From Adenanthera pavonina (lineage: Eukaryota > Streptophyta > Magnoliopsida > Fabales > Fabaceae), in the NCBI GenBank assembly GCA_026686845.1, contig JAIVEN010000021.1:10868001-10932000 (forward strand): DNA of 64,000 nucleotides, given 5' to 3'. Under the pieces are notes generated by a model, which saw only the letters and a list, made by a program, of their open reading frames with translations, did no database searches and was not told where the DNA came from. This document shows, piece after piece, positions 63,801 through 64,000 of the stretch. Each line of letters starts with the position of its first letter. Position 1 is the stretch's first letter. A program made the translations under genes and the position numbers.

Positions 63801-64000
63801 TGCTGGATTTAGAGCACAATAATAATGTTGAGTTCTTTTTCTTTTTGTTAAATTTGATATTTTTATTGCTTATTAATTTTTATCTTATTTTATTTTAAAT
63901 GAAATTAATTATCTAACTTTTTAAATTCATATTACATATACTTATATATATATATTATATAGAATAAAATTAAAGGATTGATTTTATTAAATGCCAAGTC
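57842..64000. other. AT-rich intergenic region to the window end
   Basis: No supportable gene. A plus-strand frame at 58944-59234 (96 codons, with LHNFKITLLRSFSYKYIDF) is unrecognised. Around 61580-61620 the word GTGGAGTTGTTTATTGTGG is near-duplicated. A less AT-rich part at 61560-61960 could be a non-coding transcript or a gene remnant. From about 62900 to 63400 purine-rich and pyrimidine-rich stretches resemble promoter DNA, possibly of a gene beyond the window. Confidence 0.5.

Noticed and set aside
1..64000. Phage, toxin-antitoxin, CRISPR or operon-type system
   Set aside because: Spliced genes, plant families and MITEs show a plant nuclear genome; no prokaryotic signals are present.

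Overview
This is a stretch of a flowering-plant nuclear genome, most likely a eudicot. The genes have GT-AG introns and plant-only families or architectures (a CrRLK1L receptor kinase, a PTEN-type class II formin, an IBS1-type CDK-like kinase). They are separated by very AT-rich DNA carrying MITEs and (TA)n tracts. The species cannot be named from the sequence alone. No bacterial features, rRNA, tRNA or CRISPR array were seen. Layout: (1) 627-2247, plus strand: last six exons of a TPR-RING-LON protein (LONRF1-like) whose 5' part lies outside the window. (2) 4262-6886, plus: intronless CrRLK1L receptor kinase, best matched to ERULUS/CAP1. (3) 14638-15618, plus: intronless plant multi-pass membrane protein of unknown function. 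(4) 17785-27358, minus: class II formin, best matched to FH20, reconstructed here as 17 coding exons and 1484 residues (dead PTEN-like domain, C2, linker, very long proline-rich FH1, FH2). (5) 39429-44862, minus: IBS1-type CDK-like kinase with an acylation-type N-terminus, reconstructed as 8 exons and 681 residues. (6) 53755-57841, minus: a decayed cluster with a PIF1/Helitron-type helicase pseudogene, a replication protein A-like fragment and an F-box-like exon. A 370-bp hAT-like MITE with a perfect 8-bp target duplication sits inside the RPA-like exon. The rest (about 2.6-4.1, 6.9-14.5, 28-39, 45.5-53.7 and 58-64 kb) is AT-rich intergenic DNA. It holds Stowaway-like, Tourist-like and hAT-like MITEs, an ACCGGTTC array, a G-quadruplex candidate and (TA)n tracts. 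Functional view: the intact genes are separate housekeeping, signalling or cytoskeletal loci, not an operon. ERULUS-type receptors and class II formins both act in cell growth, but nothing in the sequence links them here. The most unusual part is the nested mobile-element cluster at 53.7-57.9 kb. Exon joins were found by eye from splice signals, reading-frame continuity and remembered family sequences; no alignment or transcript evidence was available.
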